NCBI GenBank assembly: GCA_903906425.1
Contig: CAIVKH010000276.1
Coordinates: forward strand, 1-37,758
Direction: 5' to 3'
DNA from: an uncultured bacterium
GTDB taxonomy: Bacteria > Verrucomicrobiota > Kiritimatiellia > CAIVKH01
DNA: 37,758 nt
The notes below the pieces were generated by a model. The model was not told where the DNA came from, ran no database searches, and saw nothing but the letters and a program-made list of their open reading frames with translations. Below, piece by piece: positions 7,901 to 17,147 of the stretch. The first letter of the stretch is position 1; each line of letters starts with the position of its first letter. The translations under genes and the position numbers were made by a program.

Positions 7901-10348
7901 TTATTCGAGCGATGGCGTGACGGTCAGGCCCGATGTTTCCTTGCCGTCGGCGCCGCGCAGGCGCAGGCAGGCTTCCCATTCGCCGCCGCCCTGCGTGACT
8001 TTTACGAGCAGCGTGTTTGCGCCGGACTTGAGGTTGAGCTTCGCCTTGATCTGTCCCGGCGTGCAGGGATGAACTCCGTTGTCGGCCATCACGACCTGTC
8101 CGTTGAGCCAGACTTTGATGCCGTCGTCGCTGCCGGCTTCGAGCGCGATTTCCTGGTCCTTGTCGGACTGGATTTGCGTGCGCAGATAGGCGATGCGGTT
8201 CTCGCCGCCGATGAGTTTGTCGAGGTGAACGATGCAGGGCTTTTTGTCGGCGGGCACGGCTATCGCCTTCCACGCGACGCCGGGCGCGCCGGGTTTTTCG
8301 GGATCGAAAACTTCGTCGAAGAGCGCGCCGACATCCTTGCCTTCTTTCAGGTACGGGCCGGCGAGCAACCAGCCGATGATGTAGCCGTCGGCCTGGCCGA
8401 AGTTGCTCATCGCCTTGACCGCCTCGTCCGCATTTTGCCGGAGCGAGTCGGTGGCGTTGGGCATCGCCTTGACCTCCTGCATGAGCGCGAGAAAGCGCGT
8501 GCGATGAATCGGGCCGAGATCCCTGGCGAGCCGCGTCAGCGCGGTGGCCGCGTCGAGCGACAGATCGCTGTTTTTCAAATAGGGCTGGATCAGATCGGCG
8601 GCGCCCGCCAGCGGAATGTCGGCAAGCCCGGCCAGCGCCTCGCGTTTTTCGTCGGGCCGCTTCGCCGCTTCGAGCACGCTTTGCAGCAGCTTCAGGCGCG
8701 CCTCGGCGGGCGCCTCTTTCTGGCTGGCCAGCCGTACGCAGCCGCGCAGCGCGAGGATGGACAGTTTCTCGTCCTGCCCCGCGCGCGCGATCTCAAGCAG
8801 CTTCGTCGCGACAGACATGTCCGGCATATCGGCGAGAACGCGTATCAGCGAATCCTTGGCCATCGCGGTCGTCGCCTGTTCCAGTCCGTGCAGCACCGCC
8901 TGCACGCAGACCTGCGGATTTTCCGCGCGACCCGCAATGGCCTTGATGGCAGCGACCGAACCGTCGCGAATGTCGTTGTCCCCCATCGTCAGGAGCAACG
9001 CAACCAAGCCGGGAACATCCTTCGTGCTGCCAATCTGGCCGATGCCTTTCATCGCCTCGGTTGAACCGGCGTGATCGCCGGTCTTCACCAGCTCAAACAT
9101 CGCGGGCATCGCCGCCGCGGAGCGCCGCGCGATGATCGCGGTGATGATCGTGTGTCGCGTCGTCCCGTCAGCAGACGGCAACATTTGCGCGAGCGCATCG
9201 CTGATGCCGGACCTGTGCATCTGCGCGAGCACGCGCTTTGCGCATTCATTTTCGGTCGCGTTTTTGACGAGCGCAGATTTCACCAGCATCGGCACATCTT
9301 CCGGCCCGCCGTGTGCGATGAGGCATTCCATCGCGGCCAGTCGCAGCACCGGGTCCTGGCTGGCCTCGATGATTTTCACCAGCGCGGGACGCGCCGGCAC
9401 ATTGGGAAGATCGCCGAGAATGGCCAGCATCGCCGTCTGTCCCGGCGGATTCATTGCGGGCAATTGTTCCATCATCGCCTGCTGAACAGTCTCGTCGGCC
9501 GTTTTGAAAAATACGCGAAGGGCCGCCGACTTTACGGCCGCGTCGTTGCCTTGAATTGCGTCAACCAGCATCGGGACGACCTTGTTCTTCTTCTGGTTCG
9601 AGGTCAGTCCGACGAAGGCCCCTTCGCGGACGGCCGGAGGTTGATTGGCCGAAAACAGTTCTTCAAAAATCGCGAGTCCCGCGGACTTCTCTCCGTTCGC
9701 GATGAGATGATTCGCGCAATTGAGCCGCGCCGCGACAACGCGTTGAGCTGCCGCAGGAGCGCCGCCGGTGAATTTGGCCAGCACGGCGGCCGCGTCGCGC
9801 GTGCCGATTTCGCCTAGCGCCACGACGGCGGCGGCCGCGACATCGGCGTCATCGTTTTTCAGCAGTATGGCGAGCGGTTTGACCGCGTCGGCATCGCGCC
9901 GCACGCCGATGGTACCGATCAAACCGATGAGCGACTTGCCCTTCACCGCGGAGAGCGAACTCCGCAACGCGAGTGTGACTTGCTTGTCCGTCATCGGTTC
10001 GAGCGCGAGGCGGGCACAGTCCGCGAGCTGCTCGTCGCCTAGAAATGCCACGATGGCCGGAACGCTTTTCGCGGAGCCGACGGTGCCGAGCATCCGCAAA
10101 TAATAGCGCTTCGCGTCGGTGGAAGCATCGGGCCGTTGAAGCGCGCCGAGCAGTTTCGCCTCGATGGTGGGATACTGATCGGGCGCGGCCTTGCGGATTT
10201 CATCCTCGATGGTCGCGATGGGCGCACGGCTGTCGCCGAAACGGTAATGAATCGAATCCTGCCAGGCGTCGCCGCGCGCCATCGCGGCGGCAAACAAACT
10301 GGCGAAAATGAAGGCGGCGGTAACTGAACGATTTGGTTTTGTGTTCAT
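7901..10348 (-). CDS. Exported HEAT-repeat protein with C-terminal beta-sandwich domain
   Basis: An 815-residue protein. The N-terminus has a signal peptide (MNTKPNRS then a hydrophobic stretch to about residue 24, cleavage near AMARG-DAW). Residues ~50-640 are a series of HEAT-like helical pairs, with repeated patterns such as VVALGEIGTRDAAAVLAKF, LRLAAMECLIAHGGPEDVPMLVKSALV (written here only in part: CLIAHGGPEDVPMLV) and GIGQIGSTKDVPGLVALLL. The last ~150 residues (GSDDGIKVWLNGQVV…LNLKSGANTLLVKVTQ) resemble PA14/CBM-like beta-sandwich modules seen in PVC secreted proteins. A very strong Shine-Dalgarno (GGAGGAGG in mRNA sense) precedes the ATG at 10348. The start is 18 bp after the stop of the Gfo/Idh-type oxidoreductase, so the two are probably co-transcribed. 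The partner and substrate are unknown. Confidence 0.85.
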   Translation of the reverse strand: MNTKPNRSVTAAFIFASLFAAAMARGDAWQDSIHYRFGDSRAPIATIEDEIRKAAPDQYPTIEAKLLGALQRPDASTDAKRYYLRMLGTVGSAKSVPAIVAFLGDEQLADCARLALEPMTDKQVTLALRSSLSAVKGKSLIGLIGTIGVRRDADAVKPLAILLKNDDADVAAAAVVALGEIGTRDAAAVLAKFTGGAPAAAQRVVAARLNCANHLIANGEKSAGLAIFEELFSANQPPAVREGAFVGLTSNQKKNKVVPMLVDAIQGNDAAVKSAALRVFFKTADETVQQAMMEQLPAMNPPGQTAMLAILGDLPNVPARPALVKIIEASQDPVLRLAAMECLIAHGGPEDVPMLVKSALVKNATENECAKRVLAQMHRSGISDALAQMLPSADGTTRHTIITAIIARRSAAAMPAMFELVKTGDHAGSTEAMKGIGQIGSTKDVPGLVALLLTMGDNDIRDGSVAAIKAIAGRAENPQVCVQAVLHGLEQATTAMAKDSLIRVLADMPDMSVATKLLEIARAGQDEKLSILALRGCVRLASQKEAPAEARLKLLQSVLEAAKRPDEKREALAGLADIPLAGAADLIQPYLKNSDLSLDAATALTRLARDLGPIHRTRFLALMQEVKAMPNATDSLRQNADEAVKAMSNFGQADGYIIGWLLAGPYLKEGKDVGALFDEVFDPEKPGAPGVAWKAIAVPADKKPCIVHLDKLIGGENRIAYLRTQIQSDKDQEIALEAGSDDGIKVWLNGQVVMADNGVHPCTPGQIKAKLNLKSGANTLLVKVTQGGGEWEACLRLRGADGKETSGLTVTPSLE

Positions 10349-10366
10349 GAAAATTTCCTCCTCCGA

Positions 10367-11686
10367 TCAGACTGCAAGATTCCACGGCGAACGTTTCGCG
10401 CGCCCGAGCAAGTGCGACGCTGCCGGATCGCCGGCGATTTCCTCGGTGTCCGGATTCCAGGTGATCTTACGGCCGACCTGCAACGCGATGAGGCCGAGAT
10501 GTCCGACGCTGGCGGAACGATGCGCAACTTCCGCGGGCGTGATGGTCGTGCGCCGTGATTTGACGCAGTCGAGAAAATTGCGGTGGTGGCCGGGCGAGTG
10601 AAGCAGATTGATTTCCTCGGGGCCGATGATGTCCTTCAGCAGATGTTTCGGCTCGGCATCGAAGCCGCCGCGATCCACCCATATCCAGCCTTTGTCGCCG
10701 ATCCAGCGCGCGCCCATTCCCTTCGGCTGCTGCGCCGCGTTGGCGACGATCATCGTCGCGCCGTTCGCAAACTTCGCGGCAAACTTGTAACTCGTCGGCG
10801 CGTCGTAAAGACCTTCCTTCGGGAATTCCGCGCCGAGCGGCTCGACTTCAATCGGGCCGGTGTATTGCGTGCCCAGGCCCCACTGCGCGATGTCGGCGTG
10901 GTGGCCGATCCAGTCCATCATCTGGCCGCCGCCGTAATCGAGCTGCCAGCGCCAGTTCCAGTGCGTGCGGTCCGGCGAGTACGGCGCCCACGGCGACGGG
11001 CCCAGCCAGAATTCGTAATCCATTTCCGGCGGCGGCGAACAAAATTTTTCGCTCCCGCCCGGCGAGCCGTTCGGCAGGCCGACCTCGACGGTGTGAACAC
11101 GACCGATGCGCCCGTTGAGCACCAGCTCGCAGGCGAGGCGGAATGTTCCGCCGGATCGCTGCCAGCTTCCGGTCTGCCAGACGCGACCATATTGCTGTAG
11201 CGCGCGGATCACCGCGCGGCCTTCCAGCAAATCGTGCGTGAACGGCTTCTCGCCATAAATGTCCTTGCCGGACTTCGCGCTCAAGATGCACGTGATCGCA
11301 TGCCAGTGGTCCGGCGTCGCCATCGAGATCGCGTCAATGTCATCGCGCGCGATCATCTCGCGGAAATCGCCGTACGTTTTGCAATTCTGGTTTCCGTAAT
11401 GTCCGTCCACCGTCTTCTTCGCGCCCTCCGAGTGCTTCTTGTCCACATCGCAAACCGCCACGACCTGGCAATCCTTCTCATTGAGAAACGAACCCATGTT
11501 TCCTGATCCCTGCCCGCCGACGCCGAGGCACCCCAATACGATCCGGTTGCTCGGTGCGACCGTGCCGTCCGCGCCCAGCGCGCGCGCCGGTATGATCGTC
11601 GGAAACGCGAGCGCCGCGCCCGTGATGCTTGCGCGCTTCAGAAAATCGCGCCGCGAGAGGTTGGTAATTTTCGCCGTCTGATTCAT
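10367..11686 (-). CDS. Tat-exported Gfo/Idh/MocA-family oxidoreductase
   Basis: A 439-residue protein beginning MNQTAKITNLSRRDFLKRAS, a twin-arginine signal (SRRDFLK) followed by a hydrophobic segment ending at ARALGAD. The mature part has an N-terminal Rossmann domain (IVLGCLGVGGQGSGNM, then VVAVCDVD), the family EKP motif (GEKPFTHDLLEG), and a C-terminal beta-sheet domain. Members use NAD(P) to oxidise or reduce sugars and related alcohols; Tat-exported forms are very numerous in PVC bacteria and mostly of unknown substrate. The start at 11686 is chosen over a 9-residue upstream extension because AGGAGA precedes it and the Tat motif follows. It lies upstream of the HEAT-repeat protein in the same transcription direction. 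Confidence 0.92.
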   Translation of the reverse strand: MNQTAKITNLSRRDFLKRASITGAALAFPTIIPARALGADGTVAPSNRIVLGCLGVGGQGSGNMGSFLNEKDCQVVAVCDVDKKHSEGAKKTVDGHYGNQNCKTYGDFREMIARDDIDAISMATPDHWHAITCILSAKSGKDIYGEKPFTHDLLEGRAVIRALQQYGRVWQTGSWQRSGGTFRLACELVLNGRIGRVHTVEVGLPNGSPGGSEKFCSPPPEMDYEFWLGPSPWAPYSPDRTHWNWRWQLDYGGGQMMDWIGHHADIAQWGLGTQYTGPIEVEPLGAEFPKEGLYDAPTSYKFAAKFANGATMIVANAAQQPKGMGARWIGDKGWIWVDRGGFDAEPKHLLKDIIGPEEINLLHSPGHHRNFLDCVKSRRTTITPAEVAHRSASVGHLGLIALQVGRKITWNPDTEEIAGDPAASHLLGRAKRSPWNLAV

Positions 11687-11800
11687 GTCGGGTCTCCTGT
11701 TTCGGAAAAACAAATCGGGCCGACGCTATTTGAAAACCCCCGCCCTCACAAGCGCGTTTCACAACCCGCCGACGGAAGACCGTCCCGCCCCCACCGCAAT

Positions 11801-11847
11801 TTCCAATGATTGGAAATTTGCGCGGCCGCGTTTTCCAATCATTGGAA
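11801..11847. repeat. Twin-palindrome element 4
   Basis: Arms at 11801-11815 (TTCCAATGATTGGAA) and 11833-11847 (TTCCAATCATTGGAA), both exact, starts 32 bp apart; spacer atttgcgcggccgcgtt has the palindromic core CGCGGCCGCG. Centres are G then C. On the minus strand, the TGA within the second arm (11841-11839) is the stop codon of the MurU-AmgK-like gene. Confidence 0.97.
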
Positions 11848-13728
11848 ACTGCGCTGCGCCGCGGCCTGATCGTTGCACCAGGCTCGCAAGTACGGGAACC
11901 CGCGGACATGCGTCAGCGCGCGATTCATCATCCGCAGCGCGGACGGAATGTGCCCTGCGAACTCGTGCGTTCCGTGCGCCGCGCCAAGCTTCGCGAACGC
12001 GCCGAGCGCCTGTGCCAACCGCTGGATCGCCGCCAGCCAGAACAAATCGCGAACTGCCGGATCGCCGCATTTGCCTGCGTAATAATTGAGCAATCGCAGT
12101 TGCATCGGCTCGGAAAGTTCCACGTACGGATCACACAAAAGCGATGCGAGATCGTAGGCAGCCGGCCCCCACCGCATGCCCTGAAAATCAATGAAGGCTG
12201 GCTTCCCATTTTTCAAAATCACGTTGCTCGATTGCAGGTCGCGATGCACGACGACAAGCCGCGCGCGCTGAAGTTTTCGCCCGATTTTCTTCAGATCGGT
12301 TTTGATCGCCGCGATCTCTTTTGGCGTCAGCTTCAGCTGCTTATCCAGCATGTGCTCCGCGAAGTAATCGCGTTCCCACTGATAAAGCCGCGGACGAAAA
12401 CCGGGAACCATTTTCAATTTCTTCCGCCGCGCCGCGCGCGAAACCGGTCCGTGCAAAACCAAAACCTCGTCCAGCGTGCGGCGGTAAATTTGTTCGAGCG
12501 TCGCATCATCGGCGCAGCGAAATTTCGTCTGGATCGAATCGTCGCCGAGATCTTCGATCAGCGTGACGCAATTTTTCGGATCGTCGGCGATAATTTTCGG
12601 AACCGGAAATCCGGCGGCGGCGAGAAATTTTGCGTGCCCAGCGTAAAGCGGATTTTCGACGCGAACCGGATCGTAGAGAATCAGGATTGCAGCCCGCTTG
12701 TGATCGCGAATCCGGGTGAACGCACGATTTGAACCGCGCGGGCCGAGCGGGATCGCCGTCGCAGTTTCCGGCCAGCCTGCTTTCTTCAACAATGCGATTT
12801 CCGGCGGCGCAAGCGCATCGCAAGCGCGAAGCGCCATGCCGGTCACGGGAAAATTCACGATGCAATCGCGGCCGATGATTGCATCGCGAATTACCGCGTG
12901 CGGCCCAATTATTGCGCCGGACCAGATGACGGAATTTTCGATTTTCGCGCCGCGGGCAATGTTCGCGTCCGGCGATTTCGCGACGAATGATTTTTTCTTT
13001 GCGACGAAATCCGCGTGAGCTTCGATGTATTGCCGCGGCGTTCCGACATCGGCCCAAAATGAATTTGGAATTTCGACGCCGGCGATTTTGTGGCCGTCCT
13101 TCATCGCGGCTTCGTATCCTTGAACGATGGTCGTGAATCTTACCGCCGGCAGAAAATCAAGGATGCGCGGTGACAAAAGCTGGACGCCGCAAAAGGTGAA
13201 CGTGCCTTCGGCCTTTGGATGATCGCTCCTGAATTTCTCGATGACGCCGCGCGACATTTCGACCGTTCGCGGGCCGCGCGATCCGTGAAGCCAGCACGCG
13301 GCAAGGCCGGATTTCTTGAAGGCGCGCAGAAGCGGAGCCGGGTCGAGTTGCATCACGACATCGGCATTGACCATCCAGAACGGTTCGTCAGAAATCTTTT
13401 CGGCGGCGTGGACGCCGCCGCTCCCAGTGAAGAACCACCGCGCGTGGGTCAGAGCGCCGCCCGTGCCGAGGATTTTTTCTTCGCGCGAAAATCCGATGGC
13501 GATTCCGCGAACGGGACTTTTCGCAAGGTGTTCGATGATCTCATCGGGCAGGTGATGAAGGTTGATGCAGACTTCGCGCACGCCCCATTCGCGGAGCATT
13601 TCGAGTGTGCGAATGATGAGCGGCTTTCCCCAGAACGGCATCAGCGGCTTCGGCGTTGTCCTCGTGAGAGGCAGCATCCGCGTGCCATAGCCGGCGGCGA
13701 GTACGAAGGCTTTTTTCGGCTGGATCAT
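11839..13728 (-). CDS. MurU-AmgK-like fusion: sugar-1-phosphate nucleotidyltransferase + sugar kinase
   Basis: A 629-residue two-enzyme fusion. Residues ~5-240 are a nucleotidyltransferase domain: AAGYGTRMLPLTRTTPKPL (11-29) binds the NTP, GTGGAL at 88-93, NAD at 121-123, and WADVGTP at 225-231. Residues ~252-300 look like left-handed beta-helix hexapeptides. Residues ~325-629 are an aminoglycoside-phosphotransferase-fold kinase: HRDLQSSN (495-502, catalytic D497) and IDFQGMRWGPAAYDLASLL (513-531), the DFQ…GP..YDL pattern typical of AmgK. In Pseudomonas, AmgK phosphorylates MurNAc at C1 and MurU converts it to UDP-MurNAc, bypassing early steps of peptidoglycan synthesis. The NamZ-like gene 18 bp upstream supports this over other sugars. 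The protein ends RSFQ with its TGA inside element 4. Confidence 0.82.
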   Translation of the reverse strand: MIQPKKAFVLAAGYGTRMLPLTRTTPKPLMPFWGKPLIIRTLEMLREWGVREVCINLHHLPDEIIEHLAKSPVRGIAIGFSREEKILGTGGALTHARWFFTGSGGVHAAEKISDEPFWMVNADVVMQLDPAPLLRAFKKSGLAACWLHGSRGPRTVEMSRGVIEKFRSDHPKAEGTFTFCGVQLLSPRILDFLPAVRFTTIVQGYEAAMKDGHKIAGVEIPNSFWADVGTPRQYIEAHADFVAKKKSFVAKSPDANIARGAKIENSVIWSGAIIGPHAVIRDAIIGRDCIVNFPVTGMALRACDALAPPEIALLKKAGWPETATAIPLGPRGSNRAFTRIRDHKRAAILILYDPVRVENPLYAGHAKFLAAAGFPVPKIIADDPKNCVTLIEDLGDDSIQTKFRCADDATLEQIYRRTLDEVLVLHGPVSRAARRKKLKMVPGFRPRLYQWERDYFAEHMLDKQLKLTPKEIAAIKTDLKKIGRKLQRARLVVVHRDLQSSNVILKNGKPAFIDFQGMRWGPAAYDLASLLCDPYVELSEPMQLRLLNYYAGKCGDPAVRDLFWLAAIQRLAQALGAFAKLGAAHGTHEFAGHIPSALRMMNRALTHVRGFPYLRAWCNDQAAAQRSFQ

Positions 13729-13746
13729 TGCGGCAACGCTCTGCGA

Positions 13747-14907
13747 TCAACTCTCGGTGGTTTCCTGGTACAGCCGCATGGAATAGGCTTCCTGTTTGAA
13801 ATTGAAGAGAGCCTCTTTGTCGGCATCGAGGTCCGAAAGAACCAGCGGCGTTGATCCTTCCTTGAGGAAACGGCGGATGCTGTCGGTGCCCATCAGTTTG
13901 TCGAAGAAATCTTCGCGCGTGCCGGGATGGTCCCAAATTCTTTCACGACCGTAGGTGCGCTGAAGTTCGTCCAGCACCCAAAGGCCGGCGGTGAACGGCC
14001 AGAATTTTGCGTCAACGCGCTGAAACCGGATGCCGGGAAATTTGTTCCAGTATGGCGTGAAGATGACGCCGGACAGTTTTAGTTTGTTCAACCTCTTCGC
14101 GAATTTTTCGGCGTTGATGAATGGCGCGGTGATAACTTGAAACGGTTCGGTGCCGCCGCGGCCGTAGTCAATGGCGGGGAGCGCTTCGTACATCACCGTG
14201 GCCGGATAGTACCACGCGGTTTCCCAGTAATGGATGCCGGGCGACGGCGAAATCCACACCTGGCGGATCTGGCCCTGAACTATGGTGCGATCAAATCCCA
14301 GCATGGTTTGCACATGCAAATCGAGGCCTTCCATCGGGAGCTTGTGATAGAGCCACATCGCCATTTCGCACGGGGTCATTCCATGTACGAGTGGCGCGGG
14401 AACATCGCAGACGAAGCTATTGTGTCTGCCGTCGGGCATTGGGCCGTCGCACAACTGGGCGTGCGGAATCGGGCGGTCACAGACAATGAGTGTTTTTCCG
14501 AGGCGCGCGCATTCTTCCATGACGTAGCGCAGCGTGGAGACGAAGGTGTAGCAGCGCACGCCGATGTCCTGCAGGTCGAAGACGAGCACGTCAATGTCGC
14601 GCAACATTTCTTCGGTGGGCCGGCGGTGCTCGCCGTAGAGCGAGTGGATCGGGATGCCCCACGCGGGATGTTTTTCGTCGCCGATTTTTTCGCCAGCGCC
14701 GCCGCGTCCGAAAAAACCGTGCTCCGGTCCGAAAAGCGCGACGAGTTTGTCGCCGCAAAATTCGCGCAGCAAAACCGACGAGTGGCAACCGCGCATATCC
14801 ACGCTGGCCGGGTGCGCGAGCAGCCCGACGCGTTTTCCGCGCAGCAGTTTTTTTCCGTCCGCGAGCAGCGTCTCGATGCCGAGTTGAAATTTGCCGGTGC
14901 GTTTCAT
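13747..14907 (-). CDS. namZ: NamZ-like exo-beta-N-acetylmuramidase (DUF1343, GH171)
   Basis: A 386-residue protein matching the DUF1343 family along its length: GKRVGLLAHPASVD (24-37), ALFGPEHGFFG (57-67), IPIHSLYG (85-92), RPTEEMLRDIDVLVFDLQDIG (96-116; key FDLQDIG 110-116), VHGMTPCEMA, and the late GTEPF and TAGLWVL blocks. The founding member, B. subtilis NamZ (YbbC), removes terminal MurNAc from the non-reducing end of peptidoglycan fragments. The start at 14907 is chosen because the upstream in-frame extension merely translates palindrome element 5. With this start there is no signal peptide, unlike the exported B. subtilis enzyme, so it may act on imported muropeptides in the cytoplasm. 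It is the first gene of an operon with the MurU-AmgK-like fusion. Confidence 0.87.
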   Translation of the reverse strand: MKRTGKFQLGIETLLADGKKLLRGKRVGLLAHPASVDMRGCHSSVLLREFCGDKLVALFGPEHGFFGRGGAGEKIGDEKHPAWGIPIHSLYGEHRRPTEEMLRDIDVLVFDLQDIGVRCYTFVSTLRYVMEECARLGKTLIVCDRPIPHAQLCDGPMPDGRHNSFVCDVPAPLVHGMTPCEMAMWLYHKLPMEGLDLHVQTMLGFDRTIVQGQIRQVWISPSPGIHYWETAWYYPATVMYEALPAIDYGRGGTEPFQVITAPFINAEKFAKRLNKLKLSGVIFTPYWNKFPGIRFQRVDAKFWPFTAGLWVLDELQRTYGRERIWDHPGTREDFFDKLMGTDSIRRFLKEGSTPLVLSDLDADKEALFNFKQEAYSMRLYQETTES

Positions 14908-14918
14908 CGCTGCGGAAC

Positions 14919-14965
14919 TTCCAATGATTGGAAACGCGAGGCGAGCAAATTTCCAATGATTGGAA
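14919..14965. repeat. Twin-palindrome element 5 (divergent promoter region)
   Basis: Arms at 14919-14933 and 14951-14965, both exact TTCCAATGATTGGAA, starts 32 bp apart; spacer acgcgaggcgagcaaat. Both centres are G. It lies between divergent namZ and the HtrA-like gene, with only 11 bp between its left arm and the namZ start codon. Confidence 0.97.
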
Positions 14966-15062
14966 AATTGCGCGATCGCCGCAGGGAGATACATCAAACG
15001 GGGCAACTTCCGTCATGGACAAAATGTGAACGGTTTGGGAAAAGCGCGGTCTCACAAAACCT

Positions 15063-17090
15063 ATGAAACGATTCGCCCCGCTGCTTTTGCTTTTGCTCGC
15101 GCCGGTTCTTCCGATGCGGGCGGCGACCTCCGAGGACGACGCCTCGCGCGATGATATTGATCGCGCGGTGGCGGCGGTTTATCCGGCGCTCGTGCGCATT
15201 CATGTCGTGGCCGAGGAAGGCAGCGAGGGGCGGATGCGCAAGCTGCAAGGCATCGGCAGCGGCACGATCATATCAACGAATGGCTATGTGCTGACAAATC
15301 ATCACGTGGCGCGGCGCGCGACGCGACTGGTGTGCAGACTTTCGAATCGCGAGGAGGTCGATGCGACGCTCGTCGGCACCGATCCGCTGGCGGATATCGC
15401 GGTGCTGAAGCTTGATCTTTCGACGCGGCGCGATCCGACGGCGAAGCTGCCGGTGGCGAAGTTTGGTAATTCGGACCAGGTGCGCGTCGGCGACGTGGTG
15501 CTGGCGATGGGAAGCCCGGCGGGGCTTTCGCAGTCGGTGACGAAAGGCATCGTGGCGAATACGGAAATGATCGCGCCGGCGAACATGGGCGGGATGGTGC
15601 TCGACGGCGAAAATGTCGGCGAACTGGTGCGATGGATCGGCCACGATGCGGTGATTTATCCGGGCAACAGCGGCGGGCCGCTGGTAAATTTGAAGGGCGA
15701 GATCATCGGCGTGAACGAGGTCGGCATCGGTAGCCTCGGCGGCGCGATTCCTGGAAATCTCGCGAAGACGATTTCGGACGAGCTGATCAAGAACGGGAAG
15801 ATCACGCGCAGTTGGGTCGGGCTGGAAGTGCAGCCGCTGCTGCGCGGGATGACGAAGGATAAAGGAATCCTAGTGGCGGGCGTTTTGCCGGACAGCCCGG
15901 CGAGCGCGGCGGGAATCAAGCCGGGCGATTTCATCACGGAGTTCGATGGCAGGCCGGTCGTGGACGCGCGGTCGCCGGAGGACGTGCCGCTGTTCAATCA
16001 ACTGGTGCTCACGACGCCGGTCGGATCGAAGGTGAAGCTGCGCGGCGTGCGCGACGGCGCGGCGCAGAAGTGGACGCTGACGACGCGCGAGCGCGAGCCG
16101 GCGCAATATAACGACGCGGAGCTTCGCGGCTGGGGGCTGACCGTTGAAAATATTTCGCTGTTCGAGGCGCTCGAAAACATGCGGAAGGACAAGAAGGGCG
16201 CGATGATTGACAGCATCCGCCCGGGCGGGCCGGCGGCCGCGGCAAAACCGTCTCTGATGGGCGGCGACGTGATCAGGAAAGTTGACGGGCACCCGGTCGA
16301 AGATGTGAAGGCGCTGCGCGATCTCACGGCGGAGCTGACGGAAAAAAACACGAAGTCGAAACGCGTCTTGGTTTCGTTCGAGCGCGACGACTCGGATCTC
16401 CTGACGGTTGTGAAGATCGGGCCGGACGAGGTCGAGGACAAGCCGGGGCAGCCGGAGAAGGCGTGGCTCGGCGTCGAGACGCAGGTGCTGGGCAGCGATC
16501 TGGCCGAGGCGCTGCAACTGGCCGGCAAAAGGGGCGTCCGGGTTACGCACGTGCTGCCGGATTCGGCCGCGGAAAAAGCGGGCGTGAAGAAAGGCGATGT
16601 CTTCCTGAAACTCGACGGCCAGGTCATCGCCGCGAGCCGGCCCGAAGACAGCGATCTGTTCGACAACCTGATCCGCGCTTACAAGGTGGGCGACGAAGTC
16701 GAGCTGGCCGGAATCCGCGATGGCAAGCCGGAACAACTCAAAGTGAAGCTCGGTCGCCGTCCAAAGACCGAATCGGAACTTCAGGAATACAAGGACGACC
16801 GGTTCGAATTCACGGTGCGCGAATTGTCCTTCGGCAAACGCGTCGAGCTTCAACTAGGCACGGACGAAAAGGGCGTCCTGGTGGACAATGTGCAGCCGGG
16901 CGGATGGGCTTCGCTCGCCGGCCTCGGCGCCGGCAACGTTCTGCTTGCTGTTGACGGCAAGCCGGTGACCGGCATCGCCGATTTGAAAAACTGCCTGCAG
17001 GATTTTCGGACGACAAAACCGCGTCGCGTCGTATTCTTCATCAAGCGCGGCATCCACCACAAATTTATCGAGGTGGAACCGCAGTGGTAG
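15063..17090 (+). CDS. HtrA/DegP-like serine protease with multiple PDZ domains
   Basis: A 675-residue exported protease. A signal peptide (MKRFAPLLLLLLAPVLPMRA) precedes a trypsin-like domain (~35-245) with an intact triad: H81 in TNHHV, D111 in ADIAVLKL, S203 in GNSGGPL. Four PDZ-like segments follow, at about 250-345 (GILVAGVLPDSPASAAGIKPGD), 355-440 (GAMIDSIRPGGPAAA), 460-565 (GVRVTHVLPDSAAEKAGVKKGD) and 575-670 (GVLVDNVQPGGWASLAGLGAG). Well-known DegP and DegQ have two, so this protein is longer than usual. It should act in the periplasm in protein quality control. The next gene, 57 bp downstream, is a protease-like protein without the catalytic residues. Element 5 and the divergent namZ lie upstream. 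No strong Shine-Dalgarno sequence is visible. Confidence 0.93.
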   Translation: MKRFAPLLLLLLAPVLPMRAATSEDDASRDDIDRAVAAVYPALVRIHVVAEEGSEGRMRKLQGIGSGTIISTNGYVLTNHHVARRATRLVCRLSNREEVDATLVGTDPLADIAVLKLDLSTRRDPTAKLPVAKFGNSDQVRVGDVVLAMGSPAGLSQSVTKGIVANTEMIAPANMGGMVLDGENVGELVRWIGHDAVIYPGNSGGPLVNLKGEIIGVNEVGIGSLGGAIPGNLAKTISDELIKNGKITRSWVGLEVQPLLRGMTKDKGILVAGVLPDSPASAAGIKPGDFITEFDGRPVVDARSPEDVPLFNQLVLTTPVGSKVKLRGVRDGAAQKWTLTTREREPAQYNDAELRGWGLTVENISLFEALENMRKDKKGAMIDSIRPGGPAAAAKPSLMGGDVIRKVDGHPVEDVKALRDLTAELTEKNTKSKRVLVSFERDDSDLLTVVKIGPDEVEDKPGQPEKAWLGVETQVLGSDLAEALQLAGKRGVRVTHVLPDSAAEKAGVKKGDVFLKLDGQVIAASRPEDSDLFDNLIRAYKVGDEVELAGIRDGKPEQLKVKLGRRPKTESELQEYKDDRFEFTVRELSFGKRVELQLGTDEKGVLVDNVQPGGWASLAGLGAGNVLLAVDGKPVTGIADLKNCLQDFRTTKPRRVVFFIKRGIHHKFIEVEPQW

Positions 17091-17147
17091 AAATGCCCGC
17101 GTCATATGGCCGGCATTCTCCGCCCGTCAGATTTTGAAAGGAACAAC

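Noticed and set aside
7443..7920. Coding genes within the 7457-7771 array (minus-strand 84-aa and plus-strand 88-aa frames)
   Set aside because: Their sequence is the tandem repeat read in frame. Open frames on both strands follow from a stop-free period divisible by 3; no start or family supports them.
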